Assembly (NCBI RefSeq): GCF_036864975.1
Contig: NZ_CP104311.1
Location: 2,209,513-2,273,512 of the forward strand
Source of the DNA: Methylococcus capsulatus
Lineage (GTDB): Bacteria > Pseudomonadota > Gammaproteobacteria > Methylococcales > Methylococcaceae
Reading direction: 5' to 3'
Length of the DNA stretch: 64,000 nucleotides
The position numbers were made by a program, and so were the translations under genes. A model generated the notes under the pieces. The model saw only the letters and a program-made list of their open reading frames with translations, was not told where the DNA came from and searched no databases. This document shows, one piece after another, positions 1 to 8,539 of the stretch (position 1 is the stretch's first letter; every line of letters begins with the position of its first letter).

Positions 1-2072
1 TCACCAAAGTCATCCTCGGCGATACGCTCAAAGTGAACTACGTGCTGAGCCCCAAGGTCACCGGCAAGGTGAGTCTGCAGACCACCCGCCCCCTGACCGA
101 GGACGAGATGATCCCGACGCTGGAAGCGTTGCTGCGCATGAACGGGGCGGCGTTGATCCGCGACGGCGGGATGTACAAGATCGAACCCGACGCCCAGGCT
201 GCGATCAGTGCTTCCGGCCCCGGTGTCGGTCTGGGAATGATGGAACCGGGTTACCAGTTGCGGATCATCCCATTGCGTTACATCAGCGCAGCGGAAATGC
301 AGAAAGTGCTGGAGCCCATCATGCCGCCCAAGTCCGTCCTGCGGATGGACGAAACCCGCAACCTGGTCATGGTCGCCGGTACGGCGGAAGAGCTGGGCGG
401 CGTCATGGAGGCGGTGCAGATTTTCGACGTCGACTACATGCGGGGCATGTCCGTGGCGATATACCCGGTCAAGAACGCCGACGTGCCGACCATCGCCGAC
501 GAACTGACCAAGGTCCTGGGGCTCGGCGGCAAGGGCGCCATGGGCAATGTGTTGCGTATCCTGCCGATCGAACGCCTCAACGCCATCCTCGCGGTCGCAC
601 CGGAGATGCATCTGCTGCAGGAAGTGCAGGACTGGATCGAGCGGCTCGACCGCTACAACACCACGCGCACCGGGAATGTTCATGTCTATCGCTGCCAGCA
701 TGTGGACGCAGGCGAACTCGCCCGTACGCTGGGCGGGATCTTCGGAGGCGGCGCGGGAAGGCAGGGGCCGTCGCTGGCGCCTGGGCTGACCGGCATGGAC
801 GTCGGCAGTGGCATATCGAGTGCCTTCGGCTCGGCTTCTACAACTGCAGGTGGTTTTGGCGGCTCCTCGTCCGGCTACGGAGGGACGGGCAGTTCGCTTG
901 CTGGCGCGGGAGGCTCGCTCGGCGGCACGGGCAGCAGTCTGGGCAGCGGTTCCAGTGTGGCCGGAAGCAGCGGCGGCTTGGGGTCCTCCGGCACCAGCGG
1001 CGGACTCGGCCGCTTCGGCAGCGGTGGTTTGGGTGGGGGCGGTGGCGGCTTGGGTACCGCCGGAGGCAGCTTCGGTGGCGCACGAGGAGGCGCGGGCGGT
1101 CAGGGATCCACCATGACCCAGCTCGGCAACAATGCGCGCGTCGTTGCCGATCCTTCGAATAATGCGTTGATCGTCATTGCCAAGCCTCAGGACTGGAAGG
1201 AAATCGAAGCGGTGATCAAGGCCTTGGATGTCTTGCCGCTCCAAGTGCTCATAGACGCGACCATCGTCGAGGTCAGCCTGAAAAACGATCTCCAGTACGG
1301 ATTGAAGTGGTTGATCAGTAGTGGCACCAGCACGGAGGCACTGGGCAGCCCGCTTGCCAGCCTGGTGAAGGATTTCATCAATGGGGCCGCATCCGCTAGC
1401 GGGGGATTTAGCTATGCATTAATCGCCAACGGCGGTAATGTCAAGGTCCTGCTTAACCTGTTGGCGAAGGAACATCTGGTTAACGTAATTTCCTCACCTT
1501 CGCTTATGGTTCTGAATAATCAACAGGCGAAGATCAATGTCGGAGATCAGGTACCGGTGCTAACGGGTACGACGGCCAGTGCTACGGTTGGTCTTCAGCA
1601 GTTCAGCCAGTACCAGCAGCAGCAGTCGGGCGTCACCTTGCAAATCCGGCCGAGAGTCAACTCCGGCGGGCTGGTCTCGCTGGAAATATTTCAGGCGATA
1701 TCGACGCCGTCGCCGATTAATGTGTCGCCTACGCAGACGACATTTCAGTTCGCCAATCGGGAAATCCAGAGCATGGTAGCCGTGCCTAACGGCGAGACGC
1801 TGGCTTTAGGTGGCCTGATCTCCGATAAGCGCACGGAGACCCAGACTGGTTTGCCATACCTAAACCAACTCCCGATGATAGGTTGGATGTTTGGGTCTAC
1901 TGAGATCACGCCTGAGCGGACAGAGTTGGTGGTCTTGATCACTCCGCGGGTCGTGGAGAAGAAAGGTGACATTACTTCAATCAGCAACGAATTCCGTCGC
2001 AAGCTGACGAATCTCTACAAAGGCGAGCCGGATGCCCAGCCGGCGGCGGTGGACCCCAGCAGTCCACCATAA
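1..2072 (+). CDS. gspD: Type II secretion system secretin GspD (5' end outside window)
   Basis: This is the outer-membrane secretin that forms the exit channel of the type II secretion system. The reading frame is open from the first bases of the window, so the signal peptide and part of the N0 domain lie upstream; the first internal Met at 33 is not the true start. Visible regions are periplasmic N-domains (for example VMVAGT and the repeat of the fold around RLNAILAVAP), then a very long Gly/Ser-rich linker at about residues 250-365 of the visible protein, then the secretin core (LPLQVLIDATIVEVSL, VPVLTG, GETLALGGLISD, ELVVLITPRVV). The Gly/Ser linker is longer than usual and its DNA is simple-sequence-like. 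No other gsp gene is visible downstream, so gspD is probably the last gene of its operon. Confidence 0.95.
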   Translation, partial: TKVILGDTLKVNYVLSPKVTGKVSLQTTRPLTEDEMIPTLEALLRMNGAALIRDGGMYKIEPDAQAAISASGPGVGLGMMEPGYQLRIIPLRYISAAEMQKVLEPIMPPKSVLRMDETRNLVMVAGTAEELGGVMEAVQIFDVDYMRGMSVAIYPVKNADVPTIADELTKVLGLGGKGAMGNVLRILPIERLNAILAVAPEMHLLQEVQDWIERLDRYNTTRTGNVHVYRCQHVDAGELARTLGGIFGGGAGRQGPSLAPGLTGMDVGSGISSAFGSASTTAGGFGGSSSGYGGTGSSLAGAGGSLGGTGSSLGSGSSVAGSSGGLGSSGTSGGLGRFGSGGLGGGGGGLGTAGGSFGGARGGAGGQGSTMTQLGNNARVVADPSNNALIVIAKPQDWKEIEAVIKALDVLPLQVLIDATIVEVSLKNDLQYGLKWLISSGTSTEALGSPLASLVKDFINGAASASGGFSYALIANGGNVKVLLNLLAKEHLVNVISSPSLMVLNNQQAKINVGDQVPVLTGTTASATVGLQQFSQYQQQQSGVTLQIRPRVNSGGLVSLEIFQAISTPSPINVSPTQTTFQFANREIQSMVAVPNGETLALGGLISDKRTETQTGLPYLNQLPMIGWMFGSTEITPERTELVVLITPRVVEKKGDITSISNEFRRKLTNLYKGEPDAQPAAVDPSSPP

Positions 2073-2290
2073 ATAGGGAAATTATGGCGCGCCTCTAGCT
2101 TACGTTGTAGTTCGGGCCTTGACGCGGAGATTCAATATGACTACTCTAATTTTGCATCTTTCTCAGATGCTTATTTCGTTTTATCCCTCTAGGATCTCGA
2201 ATAACTTTCGTTACTGACAGATGCTGTTGCTCAATCTGCTGATGAGTTGGGGGGCTGGAAAACCTTTCCTAATTAATAATGGAGGAAATT

Positions 2291-2527
2291 GTGAATCGCA
2301 ATTCATTCAAGAAAATCTCAATTCAGGCGTCGCTTGTGCTTTTTGCGCTGAGCTTATTTTTTTTGATGGCGCCAACATCCAATGCCGTCAGCCCGACATA
2401 CCAATACACCGTTCTTAAACTTAGTAATGGTAGTCAGTCTGAAGTTCAGAATTTATTGACATCATGGGGCGCCAATGGCTGGAAGTTCGTCTGGGCTGGT
2501 GGCAATCTAATGGTGCTACAAAAGTAG
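2291..2527 (+). CDS. Small secreted protein, function unknown
   Basis: A short protein of about 78 residues with an N-terminal hydrophobic segment (ASLVLFALSLFFLMAPTSNA) that looks like a cleavable signal peptide. The mature part is about 45 residues (TYQYTVLKLSNG...LLTSWGANGWKFVWAGGNLMVLQK). The pattern of a YxYxVL strand followed by LxxWGxxGWxxV resembles the small DUF4177-type fold, but this is only a resemblance. I place the start at GTG 2291 because GGAGG at 2281-2285 is correctly spaced for it; the ATG at 2279 lies inside that ribosome binding site. It is AT-richer than its neighbours and sits alone between gspD and a MITE-like element. Confidence 0.6.
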   Translation: MNRNSFKKISIQASLVLFALSLFFLMAPTSNAVSPTYQYTVLKLSNGSQSEVQNLLTSWGANGWKFVWAGGNLMVLQK

Positions 2528-2539
2528 TGTTTATTTACT

Positions 2540-2655
2540 TAAGGAACCTCTGCAAAACCGGATTCTGCCCATAGCTTAACAAGTTCAGAATCAATGCGAT
2601 CAATCACTTATAAATCGATTTGAACCTGATCCTGCGGTTTTGCAGAGGTTCCTTA
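2540..2655. repeat. MITE-like element with perfect 21-bp inverted repeats
   Basis: A 116-bp non-coding element bounded by perfect 21-bp inverted repeats: 2540-2560 (TAAGGAACCTCTGCAAAACC and one further base) and its exact reverse complement at 2635-2655. The ends resemble IS5-superfamily termini, and the flanking TA-rich bases fit insertion at a short TA/TTA target. It contains no open frame of note, so it is best explained as a non-autonomous element mobilised by a transposase elsewhere. As RNA it would also form a strong hairpin between the convergent genes gspD side and comF, and could act as a terminator. Confidence 0.75.
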
Positions 2656-2679
2656 ATGTTGACTGTGGCGAGGGTATTA

Positions 2680-3381
2680 TTACGCTCTCGCTATGGTCCA
2701 AATGCTTACTTGTTTTACCCCATCCTGCTGTAATGTCCGAGATAGTTCCCCGACAGTTGCTCCTGTGGTGACTACGTCGTCGAAAATGGCGATATGGCGT
2801 GTGCCGATTCTATGTTCCAGCTTGAATGCACCACGGATATTTTTCGCCCGATCTTTCGCAGACAGAGCGGATTGCTGCCGGGTATTGCGGCTGCGGGTGC
2901 AGACATGCAGTTCTAGCGGGATGTTCAAGTTCCGGCTCACGTGCCGGGCGATTTCCAGCGACTGGTTGAAGCCGCGCTCGCGGTAGCGGGAAGGGTGCAG
3001 CGGAACCGGAACGATGAGTTCGGGCAGTTCGGCATGTGTCCGGAAGTGGGCGGCGGCCAGTTCTCCCAGCGTGCGGGCGCAGGCGTGGCGACGGCCGAAC
3101 TTGAGTCCGTGTATCAGATGCCGGATGGGCTCTTCGTAGCGGAACGCCGCGCGGCAACTGTCGAACGGCGGCGGCTGTTGCAGGCAGCGGCCGCAGGGGC
3201 TGGGGGCGCCGTCCGGCAGGGTTTCGCCGCAGCGCAGGCACGCGGTGCCGGTCCGTGGAAGGTCGCGTTCGCATGCCCCGCACAGATCCAGTCCCCGTTC
3301 TCCGGAAGCTCCGCACAACAGGCAAGTGGGCGGATAGATCCAGTTCTGTATAATATTCAGCCAGCCGTTTACAGTTTTCAT
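2680..3381 (-). CDS. comF: ComF family phosphoribosyltransferase-like protein
   Basis: A 233-residue ComF/GntX-type protein. The N-terminus carries a zinc-ribbon-like set of cysteines (CLLCG near residue 20, CGAC, CLRCG, CGRC). The C-terminal half is a type I phosphoribosyltransferase domain with PVPLHPSRYRERGFNQS and the PRPP-binding loop IAIFDDVVTTGATV near residues 200-215. Family members are linked to DNA uptake or recombination in competent bacteria, but the biochemical role is poorly defined. Length and motifs are typical and the gene looks intact. It is divergent from the biotin operon, which in many proteobacteria also neighbours comF. Confidence 0.92.
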   Translation of the reverse strand: MKTVNGWLNIIQNWIYPPTCLLCGASGERGLDLCGACERDLPRTGTACLRCGETLPDGAPSPCGRCLQQPPPFDSCRAAFRYEEPIRHLIHGLKFGRRHACARTLGELAAAHFRTHAELPELIVPVPLHPSRYRERGFNQSLEIARHVSRNLNIPLELHVCTRSRNTRQQSALSAKDRAKNIRGAFKLEHRIGTRHIAIFDDVVTTGATVGELSRTLQQDGVKQVSIWTIARA

Positions 3382-3462
3382 GTTTGCGCGTTGACAGAGG
3401 CTGTCGGCGTGTTCGTGTTATGACTTTCTAACCCGGCCGTACCCGAATTTTGGTTGGGCTTT

Positions 3463-3540
3463 CCCTCATCGCCGTCCCTTCTTCCCAGAGGGAGAAGGGG
3501 GCGGAATCCCCTCTCCCTCCGGGAGATGCGCAGGTGAGGG
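3463..3540. repeat. Intergenic palindromic repeat
   Basis: The comF-bioB spacer contains a nested inverted repeat: CCCTCA at 3463 pairs with TGAGGG ending at 3540, and the interior holds two CTCCC/GGGAG arms (AGAGGGAGAAGG and CCTCTCCCTCCGGGAGA). This is the appearance of the dispersed palindromic repeats common in GC-rich proteobacterial intergenic DNA. I see no coding potential here. Confidence 0.45.
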
Positions 3541-3594
3541 CGCCAACCGTCGCAACGAGCTGGTATCCGGGTCATCCATTGGAGATCGAGTGTA

Positions 3595-4596
3595 ATGCAT
3601 GCGGAAGTTGCGGTAATGATGAACCAGGAGCGGGAGGGCGAGCCTGTGCTGCGCCACGATTGGACCCACGGCGAGATCGAAGCCTTGTTCGCGCTGCCGT
3701 TCAACGAGCTTTTGTACCGGGCACAGACCGTGCATCGCCGCCATTTCGATCCCAACGAAATCCAGGTCAGCAGCCTGCTCAGCATCAAGACCGGCGCCTG
3801 TTCGGAAGACTGTGCCTATTGCCCCCAGAGCGCGCATTACGAGACCGGCGTCAAGCGCGAATCGCTGATGCCGCTGGCAGAGGTGCTGGACGCCGCGCGC
3901 CGGGCCAAGGAAGAAGGCGCCACACGGTTCTGCATGGGCGCTGCTTGGCGCAGTCCGCGCGATGGCGATGTGGAAGCCATCGCGGCGATGGTCGAAGGCG
4001 TCAAGGCGCTGGGAATGGAAACCTGTGTCACCGCGGGGATGTTGACCGATGAACAGACCCGGCGGCTCAAGGAAGCGGGGCTGGATTACTACAACCACAA
4101 CCTGGACACCTCGGAAAGCTATTACGGCGAGATCATCACCACCCGGACCTACCAGGACCGGCTGGATACCTTGCAGCGGGTGCGCGACGCCGGCATGCAT
4201 GTGTGCTGCGGCGGCATCGTCGGCATGGGTGAATCCGCCGCCGACCGTGCCGGCCTGCTGATGGGGCTCGCCAATCTGCCACGGCACCCGGAAAGCGTGC
4301 CGATCAATCTGCTGGTGAAGGTGGAGGGCACGCCGCTGGCCGATACGGCGGCACTCGATCCGTTCGACTTCGTCCGCACCGTCGCCGTGGCTCGGATCAT
4401 GATGCCGGCGTCGCGGGTGCGGCTGTCGGCCGGCCGTTCGGATATGAGCGACGAGATGCAGGCCCTGTGTTTTCTGGCCGGGGCCAATTCGATTTTTTAC
4501 GGCGACAAGCTGCTGACGACGGAGAATCCCCAGGCTCGGCGCGATCGGCAGTTGTTCGCGCGATTGGGGCTGCGCATGGCGGGCCCAGGCTGCTGA
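3595..4596 (+). CDS. bioB: Biotin synthase BioB
   Basis: Radical-SAM enzyme that inserts sulfur into dethiobiotin, the last step of biotin synthesis. The radical-SAM cluster motif CSEDCAYC (CxxxCxxC) is present near residue 65, followed by the family motifs [18 protein letters not shown] and [34 protein letters not shown]. At 333 residues it is full length. An alternative ATG at 3616 would remove seven residues; GGAG near 3581 favours 3595. It is first in a tight five-gene operon, with bioF starting 5 nt after its stop. Confidence 0.97.
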   Translation: MHAEVAVMMNQEREGEPVLRHDWTHGEIEALFALPFNELLYRAQTVHRRHFDPNEIQVSSLLSIKTGACSEDCAYCPQSAHYETGVKRESLMPLAEVLDAARRAKEEGATRFCMGAAWRSPRDGDVEAIAAMVEGVKALGMETCVTAGMLTDEQTRRLKEAGLDYYNHNLDTSESYYGEIITTRTYQDRLDTLQRVRDAGMHVCCGGIVGMGESAADRAGLLMGLANLPRHPESVPINLLVKVEGTPLADTAALDPFDFVRTVAVARIMMPASRVRLSAGRSDMSDEMQALCFLAGANSIFYGDKLLTTENPQARRDRQLFARLGLRMAGPGC

Positions 4597-4601
4597 GTTC
4601 C

Positions 4602-5765
4602 ATGGCGTTCGATCCGGCCTCGGCCTTGCAGGTGATCAAGGCGCGCGATGCCTACCGGCGGCGGTGTATCGTCGAAAGTCCCCAGGACGTCCGGGTCGTC
4701 ATCGACGGCCGCCCCAGGGTCAATTTCTGCAGCAACGATTATCTGGGGCTGGCGAGCCACCCCGCAGTACGGGAGGCCTTCCGGCGCGGCGTCGACCGCT
4801 GGGGCGTCGGATCCGGCGCTTCCCATCTGGTCTGCGGCCACACGGCGGCGCACCATGCACTGGAAGAGGAACTGGCCGAATTTACCGGACGTCCGCGGGC
4901 TTTGCTGTTCTCCACCGGCTACATGGCCAATCTCGGTGTCGTTTCCGCCTTGGTCGGGCGCGGCGATACGGTGTTCGAGGACCGGCTGAACCATGCCTCG
5001 CTGCTGGACGGCGGCCTTTTGTCCGGCGCCCGCTTCCAGCGCTACCGCCATGCCGATGCCCGCGCTCTCGAAGCCGCTCTGGTCGAGTCCCGTGCCGAAA
5101 CCCGGCTGGTCGTCACCGATGGTGTATTCAGCATGGATGGGGATCTGGCGCCCTTGCCAGAGTTGGCGCGTGTTGCCCGGGACGGCGGGGCGTGGCTGAT
5201 GGTCGACGATGCCCACGGCCTGGCTGTCCTGGGCGCCGAAGGGCGCGGAACCCCGGAGCATTTCGGCCTGGACGCGACCGAGGTCCCTGTTCTGGTCGGC
5301 ACCCTGGGCAAGGCGCTGGGCACGTTCGGAGCCTTCGTGGCGGGTTCGGAGGCCCTGATCGACTATCTGATCCAGCGTGCTCGTACCTATGTCTACACCA
5401 CAGCGCTGCCGCCTGCGGTCGCCGAGGCGACCCGGGTCAGTTTGCGTGTCGTGCGTGAGGAGCCTGAGCGGCGCGCGCGGCTGCATTGCAATGTACGGCG
5501 TTTTCGTGCCGGTGCCGCGAGCCTGGGGTTCGAACTCGGCGACCTGCCCGGTCCGATCCAGCCCCTCGTGATCGGTGCCAATGCCGATGCCCTCGAAGCC
5601 AGCCGTCGGCTGGGCGAGCGGGGCTTTCTGGTGAGCGCCATCCGTCCGCCGACGGTGCCGGCAGGCACCGCCCGGCTGCGAATCACTCTGTCCGCGGCGC
5701 ACTCCGACGAGCAGATCGACGGCCTGCTCGAAGCCCTGGCCGAAGCCGCTCCTCAGGAGGCTTGA
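4602..5765 (+). CDS. bioF: 8-amino-7-oxononanoate synthase BioF
   Basis: PLP-dependent alpha-oxoamine synthase that condenses pimeloyl-ACP (or -CoA) with alanine. Recognised from [46 protein letters not shown] (PLP-contacting Asp/His) and the Schiff-base lysine region [18 protein letters not shown] chose ATG 4602 just after the bioB stop, although the frame is open further upstream inside bioB. Length of 387 residues is normal. Its stop codon abuts the ATG of bioH, consistent with translational coupling. Confidence 0.96.
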   Translation: MAFDPASALQVIKARDAYRRRCIVESPQDVRVVIDGRPRVNFCSNDYLGLASHPAVREAFRRGVDRWGVGSGASHLVCGHTAAHHALEEELAEFTGRPRALLFSTGYMANLGVVSALVGRGDTVFEDRLNHASLLDGGLLSGARFQRYRHADARALEAALVESRAETRLVVTDGVFSMDGDLAPLPELARVARDGGAWLMVDDAHGLAVLGAEGRGTPEHFGLDATEVPVLVGTLGKALGTFGAFVAGSEALIDYLIQRARTYVYTTALPPAVAEATRVSLRVVREEPERRARLHCNVRRFRAGAASLGFELGDLPGPIQPLVIGANADALEASRRLGERGFLVSAIRPPTVPAGTARLRITLSAAHSDEQIDGLLEALAEAAPQEA

Positions 5766-6530
5766 ATGGGGTTGTTCGTCGAGACTTCGGGGCGCGGGCT
5801 AGAGGTGGTCCTGATCCACGGCTGGGGCATGCATGGCGGCATCTGGTCCGGTTTCGTGCCGTGGCTGACCGACCGTTATCGGGTCACGCGGATCGATCTG
5901 CCGGGACACGGCAACAGCCCGATGTTGGCCGACTGGTCGCTCGAAACCGTAGCGGCGGCCGTTCTGGAGGTCGTGCCCCAGCCGGCGCACTGGGTCGGTT
6001 GGTCGCTCGGCGCCATGGTGGCGCTGGAGGCCGCCCGCACGGCGCCGGAGGCCGTGGCCTCGCTCACCTTGCTGTGCGGCACGCCTCGCTTCGTCGCCGA
6101 GCCCGGCTGGCCGGGAATGGAAGCCGCCACACTGACGCGCTTCGCCGATGGCTTTCTGTCCGACTACGAGGATGCCTGCCGGCGCTTTCTGGCTCTGCAG
6201 GCGTGGGGTATGCCGAACGAGCGGGAACTGTTGCGCAGCGTCCACAGCCACTTGGCCGGCCGACCGCCGCCGGAGCGGACGGCGCTCCTGGCCGGGCTGG
6301 AAGTATTACGCCACGCCGATCTGCGCGGGGTATTGCGTGGGCTTTCCCAGCCGGTGCAGGCGCTGCTGGGCCGGCGCGACCGGCTGGTGCCGGTCGAGCT
6401 GGGGGATGCACTGGTCAAGCTGAAGCCCGGCCTGGTCAGTCATCGCCTCGACAATGCACCCCATGTTCCATTCCTGACGCACGGCGAATGCACAGCCCGC
6501 CTGATCGATGAATTCATTGCCTCGCCCTGA
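5766..6530 (+). CDS. bioH: Pimeloyl-ACP methyl ester carboxylesterase BioH
   Basis: Alpha/beta hydrolase that removes the methyl group from pimeloyl-ACP methyl ester and so ends the BioC-BioH pimelate pathway. Features: oxyanion region LIHGWGMHGGIW, nucleophile elbow GWSLG (catalytic Ser near residue 81), acid region GRRDRLVP and catalytic His in NAPHVPFLTH. At 254 residues it is full length. Translation probably starts at the ATG directly after the bioF stop, with AGGAGG just upstream. The last 23 nt overlap bioC. Confidence 0.95.
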   Translation: MGLFVETSGRGLEVVLIHGWGMHGGIWSGFVPWLTDRYRVTRIDLPGHGNSPMLADWSLETVAAAVLEVVPQPAHWVGWSLGAMVALEAARTAPEAVASLTLLCGTPRFVAEPGWPGMEAATLTRFADGFLSDYEDACRRFLALQAWGMPNERELLRSVHSHLAGRPPPERTALLAGLEVLRHADLRGVLRGLSQPVQALLGRRDRLVPVELGDALVKLKPGLVSHRLDNAPHVPFLTHGECTARLIDEFIASP

Positions 6531-7335
6531 TAGCGGGCCGTTTGCCGATACGCCCGAAAAGCGTTGGGTCGGCGTCTCGTTCGGTGCGGCGGCCACCGGC
6601 TACGACGGCGTCGCGGCATTGCAGCGAGAGGTGGGCGAGTCGCTGCTGGCCGGCATTTGCCATCTCGGGCCGCCACCGGGCCGCATGCTCGATCTCGGCG
6701 CGGGTACTGGCCATTTCTCCGGCTTGCTGGTCGCAGCTTTTCCCGCTGCCCAATGTCTGGCCTTGGACATCGCCGAAGGCATGCTCCGGTTCCTGCGTTC
6801 CCATCGGCCCGGCGCCGATGGCATGGGCCTCGTCGTGGGCGATGCGGAAGCCCTCCCACTCGCAGACGAATCGGTCGACCTGATTTTTTCCAACATGGCT
6901 TTTCAATGGTGCGAACGGCTGGACCTCGCCTTTTCCGAATGCTTCAGGGTGCTTCGTCCCGGCGGCAGGCTGGTGTTCAGTACCTTCGGCGAGCCCACAC
7001 TGGGCGAATTGCGGACGGCATGGCGTGCCGTCGACGGCTACAGCCACGTCAATGCTTTCGCGACGCGCCGCTCGGTGGAACAAGGTCTGCGGGCGCAGGG
7101 ATTCGCGAAAATCCGGCTCGACGCCATGACTCTCCGGCGCGGCTATCCTTCGGTTCTGGCGCTGATGAAAGAGCTGAAGGCGCTGGGAGCGCGCAACCTG
7201 ACCCGGAACCGGCCGCGTCATCTGCTGGGCCGGCACACGCTGGAACGGGTGAGTGAAGCCTACGGGCGTTTGCCGGGCATGGCTTCGGGCGTGACCGCCA
7301 GCTTCGAAGTATTGACCGCGTTGGTCGAAAAATGA
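6508..7335 (+). CDS. bioC: Malonyl-ACP O-methyltransferase BioC
   Basis: SAM-dependent methyltransferase that methylates malonyl-ACP to disguise it as a fatty-acid primer for pimelate synthesis. Class I motif I is MLDLGAGTGHFSGLL, followed by ALDIAEGML, the acidic GDAEALPLADESVDLIFSN region and VLRPGGRLVFSTFGE. At 275 residues it is a normal length. The start overlaps the bioH end, and the pairing of bioC with bioH matches the known E. coli-type pathway. Confidence 0.95.
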   Translation: MNSLPRPDSGPFADTPEKRWVGVSFGAAATGYDGVAALQREVGESLLAGICHLGPPPGRMLDLGAGTGHFSGLLVAAFPAAQCLALDIAEGMLRFLRSHRPGADGMGLVVGDAEALPLADESVDLIFSNMAFQWCERLDLAFSECFRVLRPGGRLVFSTFGEPTLGELRTAWRAVDGYSHVNAFATRRSVEQGLRAQGFAKIRLDAMTLRRGYPSVLALMKELKALGARNLTRNRPRHLLGRHTLERVSEAYGRLPGMASGVTASFEVLTALVEK

Positions 7336-7344
7336 GGGTGCATC

Positions 7345-8031
7345 GTGGCACAAGGTTTTTTCATCACGGGGACGGGCACAGGGGTCGGCAAGACCCGGGT
7401 TTCGCTGGCGCTGATACGCGAACTGCGCCGACGGGGATTCCGGGTCGCCGCCATGAAGCCGGTGGCAACCGGCGCCGTGCGGAGGGATGGCGGTCTGCGC
7501 CAAGAGGACGCCGAACTCTTGCTGGCGGCGGCGAACGTAGAGCTCTCCTACGACGAGGTCAACGCTTTCGCCTACGAGGCCCCGACGTCGCCCCATATCG
7601 CGGCTCGGAGGGAGAACCGGCCGGTCGACATCGAGGTGATAATCGCCCGGAACGAGGCACTGGGGGCCCGGGCCGACTGGGTGATCGTGGAAGGTGTCGG
7701 CGGATGGGAAGTGCCGTTGAATGCCGACACGCGGGTATCCGATCTGGCCGAAGCCTTGCGCTGGCCGGTGGTGCTGGTCGTGGATCTGCGTTTGGGCTGC
7801 CTCAACCAGGCGCTGCTCAGCGCCGCGGCGATCGGCCGCTCCTGTGTACGTCCGGCCGGATGGATCGGCAATGTGATCGACCCGGGGTTCGCTTATCTGG
7901 ACGAATATCTCGACACCCTGGAGGAATCTCTCCCGGAGCCGCGCCTGGCCCTGCTGCCATGGTGCCCCGACGGCCATCCGGAATCTTCCGGCCTGGTCCT
8001 TTCGGCGGCATTCGAACAGTGGGTGGGATAA
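7345..8031 (+). CDS. bioD: Dethiobiotin synthetase BioD
   Basis: ATP-dependent carboxylase that closes the ureido ring of dethiobiotin, supplying the BioB substrate. P-loop FITGTGTGVGKTRVS at the N-terminus, VAAMKPVATGA, VEGVGGWEVPLN and the adenine-side region near GWIGNVIDP support the call. The start is GTG 7345, 9 nt after the bioC stop. At 228 residues it is complete, and it ends the biotin operon. Confidence 0.96.
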   Translation: MAQGFFITGTGTGVGKTRVSLALIRELRRRGFRVAAMKPVATGAVRRDGGLRQEDAELLLAAANVELSYDEVNAFAYEAPTSPHIAARRENRPVDIEVIIARNEALGARADWVIVEGVGGWEVPLNADTRVSDLAEALRWPVVLVVDLRLGCLNQALLSAAAIGRSCVRPAGWIGNVIDPGFAYLDEYLDTLEESLPEPRLALLPWCPDGHPESSGLVLSAAFEQWVG

Positions 8032-8137
8032 GGCTTCAAGGCTCTTATCTGGGGGCTGGTCAGGCGGCTGGTTCGGTGATACCGTCCGCCGTGCTGGAAT
8101 TCCCCAGCGCACCAGAACAATGTTGAGGAGTCGCAAG

Positions 8138-8533
8138 ATGCGTAAACCGATTGAAAGACTGATCCTGGTCTGGGTCGCGGTTGCAGGATTCGCCGGCCCG
8201 GTCTGCGCGGAGGAGCCGAGTGCAAGCCCGAATCCCCACGCCTCCGGTGGAATGGGCGGCATGGGGCCCGGTATGATGGGAGGCGGCGGCATGATGAGCG
8301 AGGAGCAGATGGATCAGCGCATCAAGATGATGCAGGATCACATGCTGCAGATGCACGAGATCATGGACAAGATCCAGGCGGCGACCGACCCGGCCGAAAA
8401 GGAGAAGCTCAAGCAGCAGCAGCGCGACATGATCAAGCAGCACATGAAGTCGCACCATCAGATGATGATGCAGATGCAGCATCAAGGCGGCATGAACCAT
8501 GGCGGAAGCCAGGGAGCTGCGGCCAAACCCTGA
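8138..8533 (+). CDS. Methionine/histidine-rich secreted protein
   Basis: A 131-residue protein with a signal peptide (LILVWVAVAGFAGPVCA, likely cleaved before EEPSAS). The mature region is extraordinarily rich in Met, Gly, His and Gln: a GGMGGMGPGMMGGGGMM tract, then a helical stretch with repeated MMQDHMLQMHEIM-like heptads, and a C-terminal HHQMMMQMQHQGGMNHGG. There are no cysteines in the mature part. Met/His clusters of this kind are typical of extracytoplasmic copper-binding proteins, which would fit a copper-demanding methanotroph; binding is inferred. The ATG at 8138 is preferred over 8120 because GAGGAG at 8125-8130 is spaced for it. Confidence 0.75.
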   Translation: MRKPIERLILVWVAVAGFAGPVCAEEPSASPNPHASGGMGGMGPGMMGGGGMMSEEQMDQRIKMMQDHMLQMHEIMDKIQAATDPAEKEKLKQQQRDMIKQHMKSHHQMMMQMQHQGGMNHGGSQGAAAKP

Positions 8534-8539
8534 TCTCCC

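Noticed and set aside
838..1116. Open frames over the Gly/Ser-rich part of gspD, and a possible non-coding repeat
   Set aside because: The region is in frame with gspD and codes for its flexible linker; other frames are Arg/Ala-rich shadows.
6514..8292. A 592-codon minus-strand frame
   Set aside because: Antisense to bioC and bioD; no recognisable domain.
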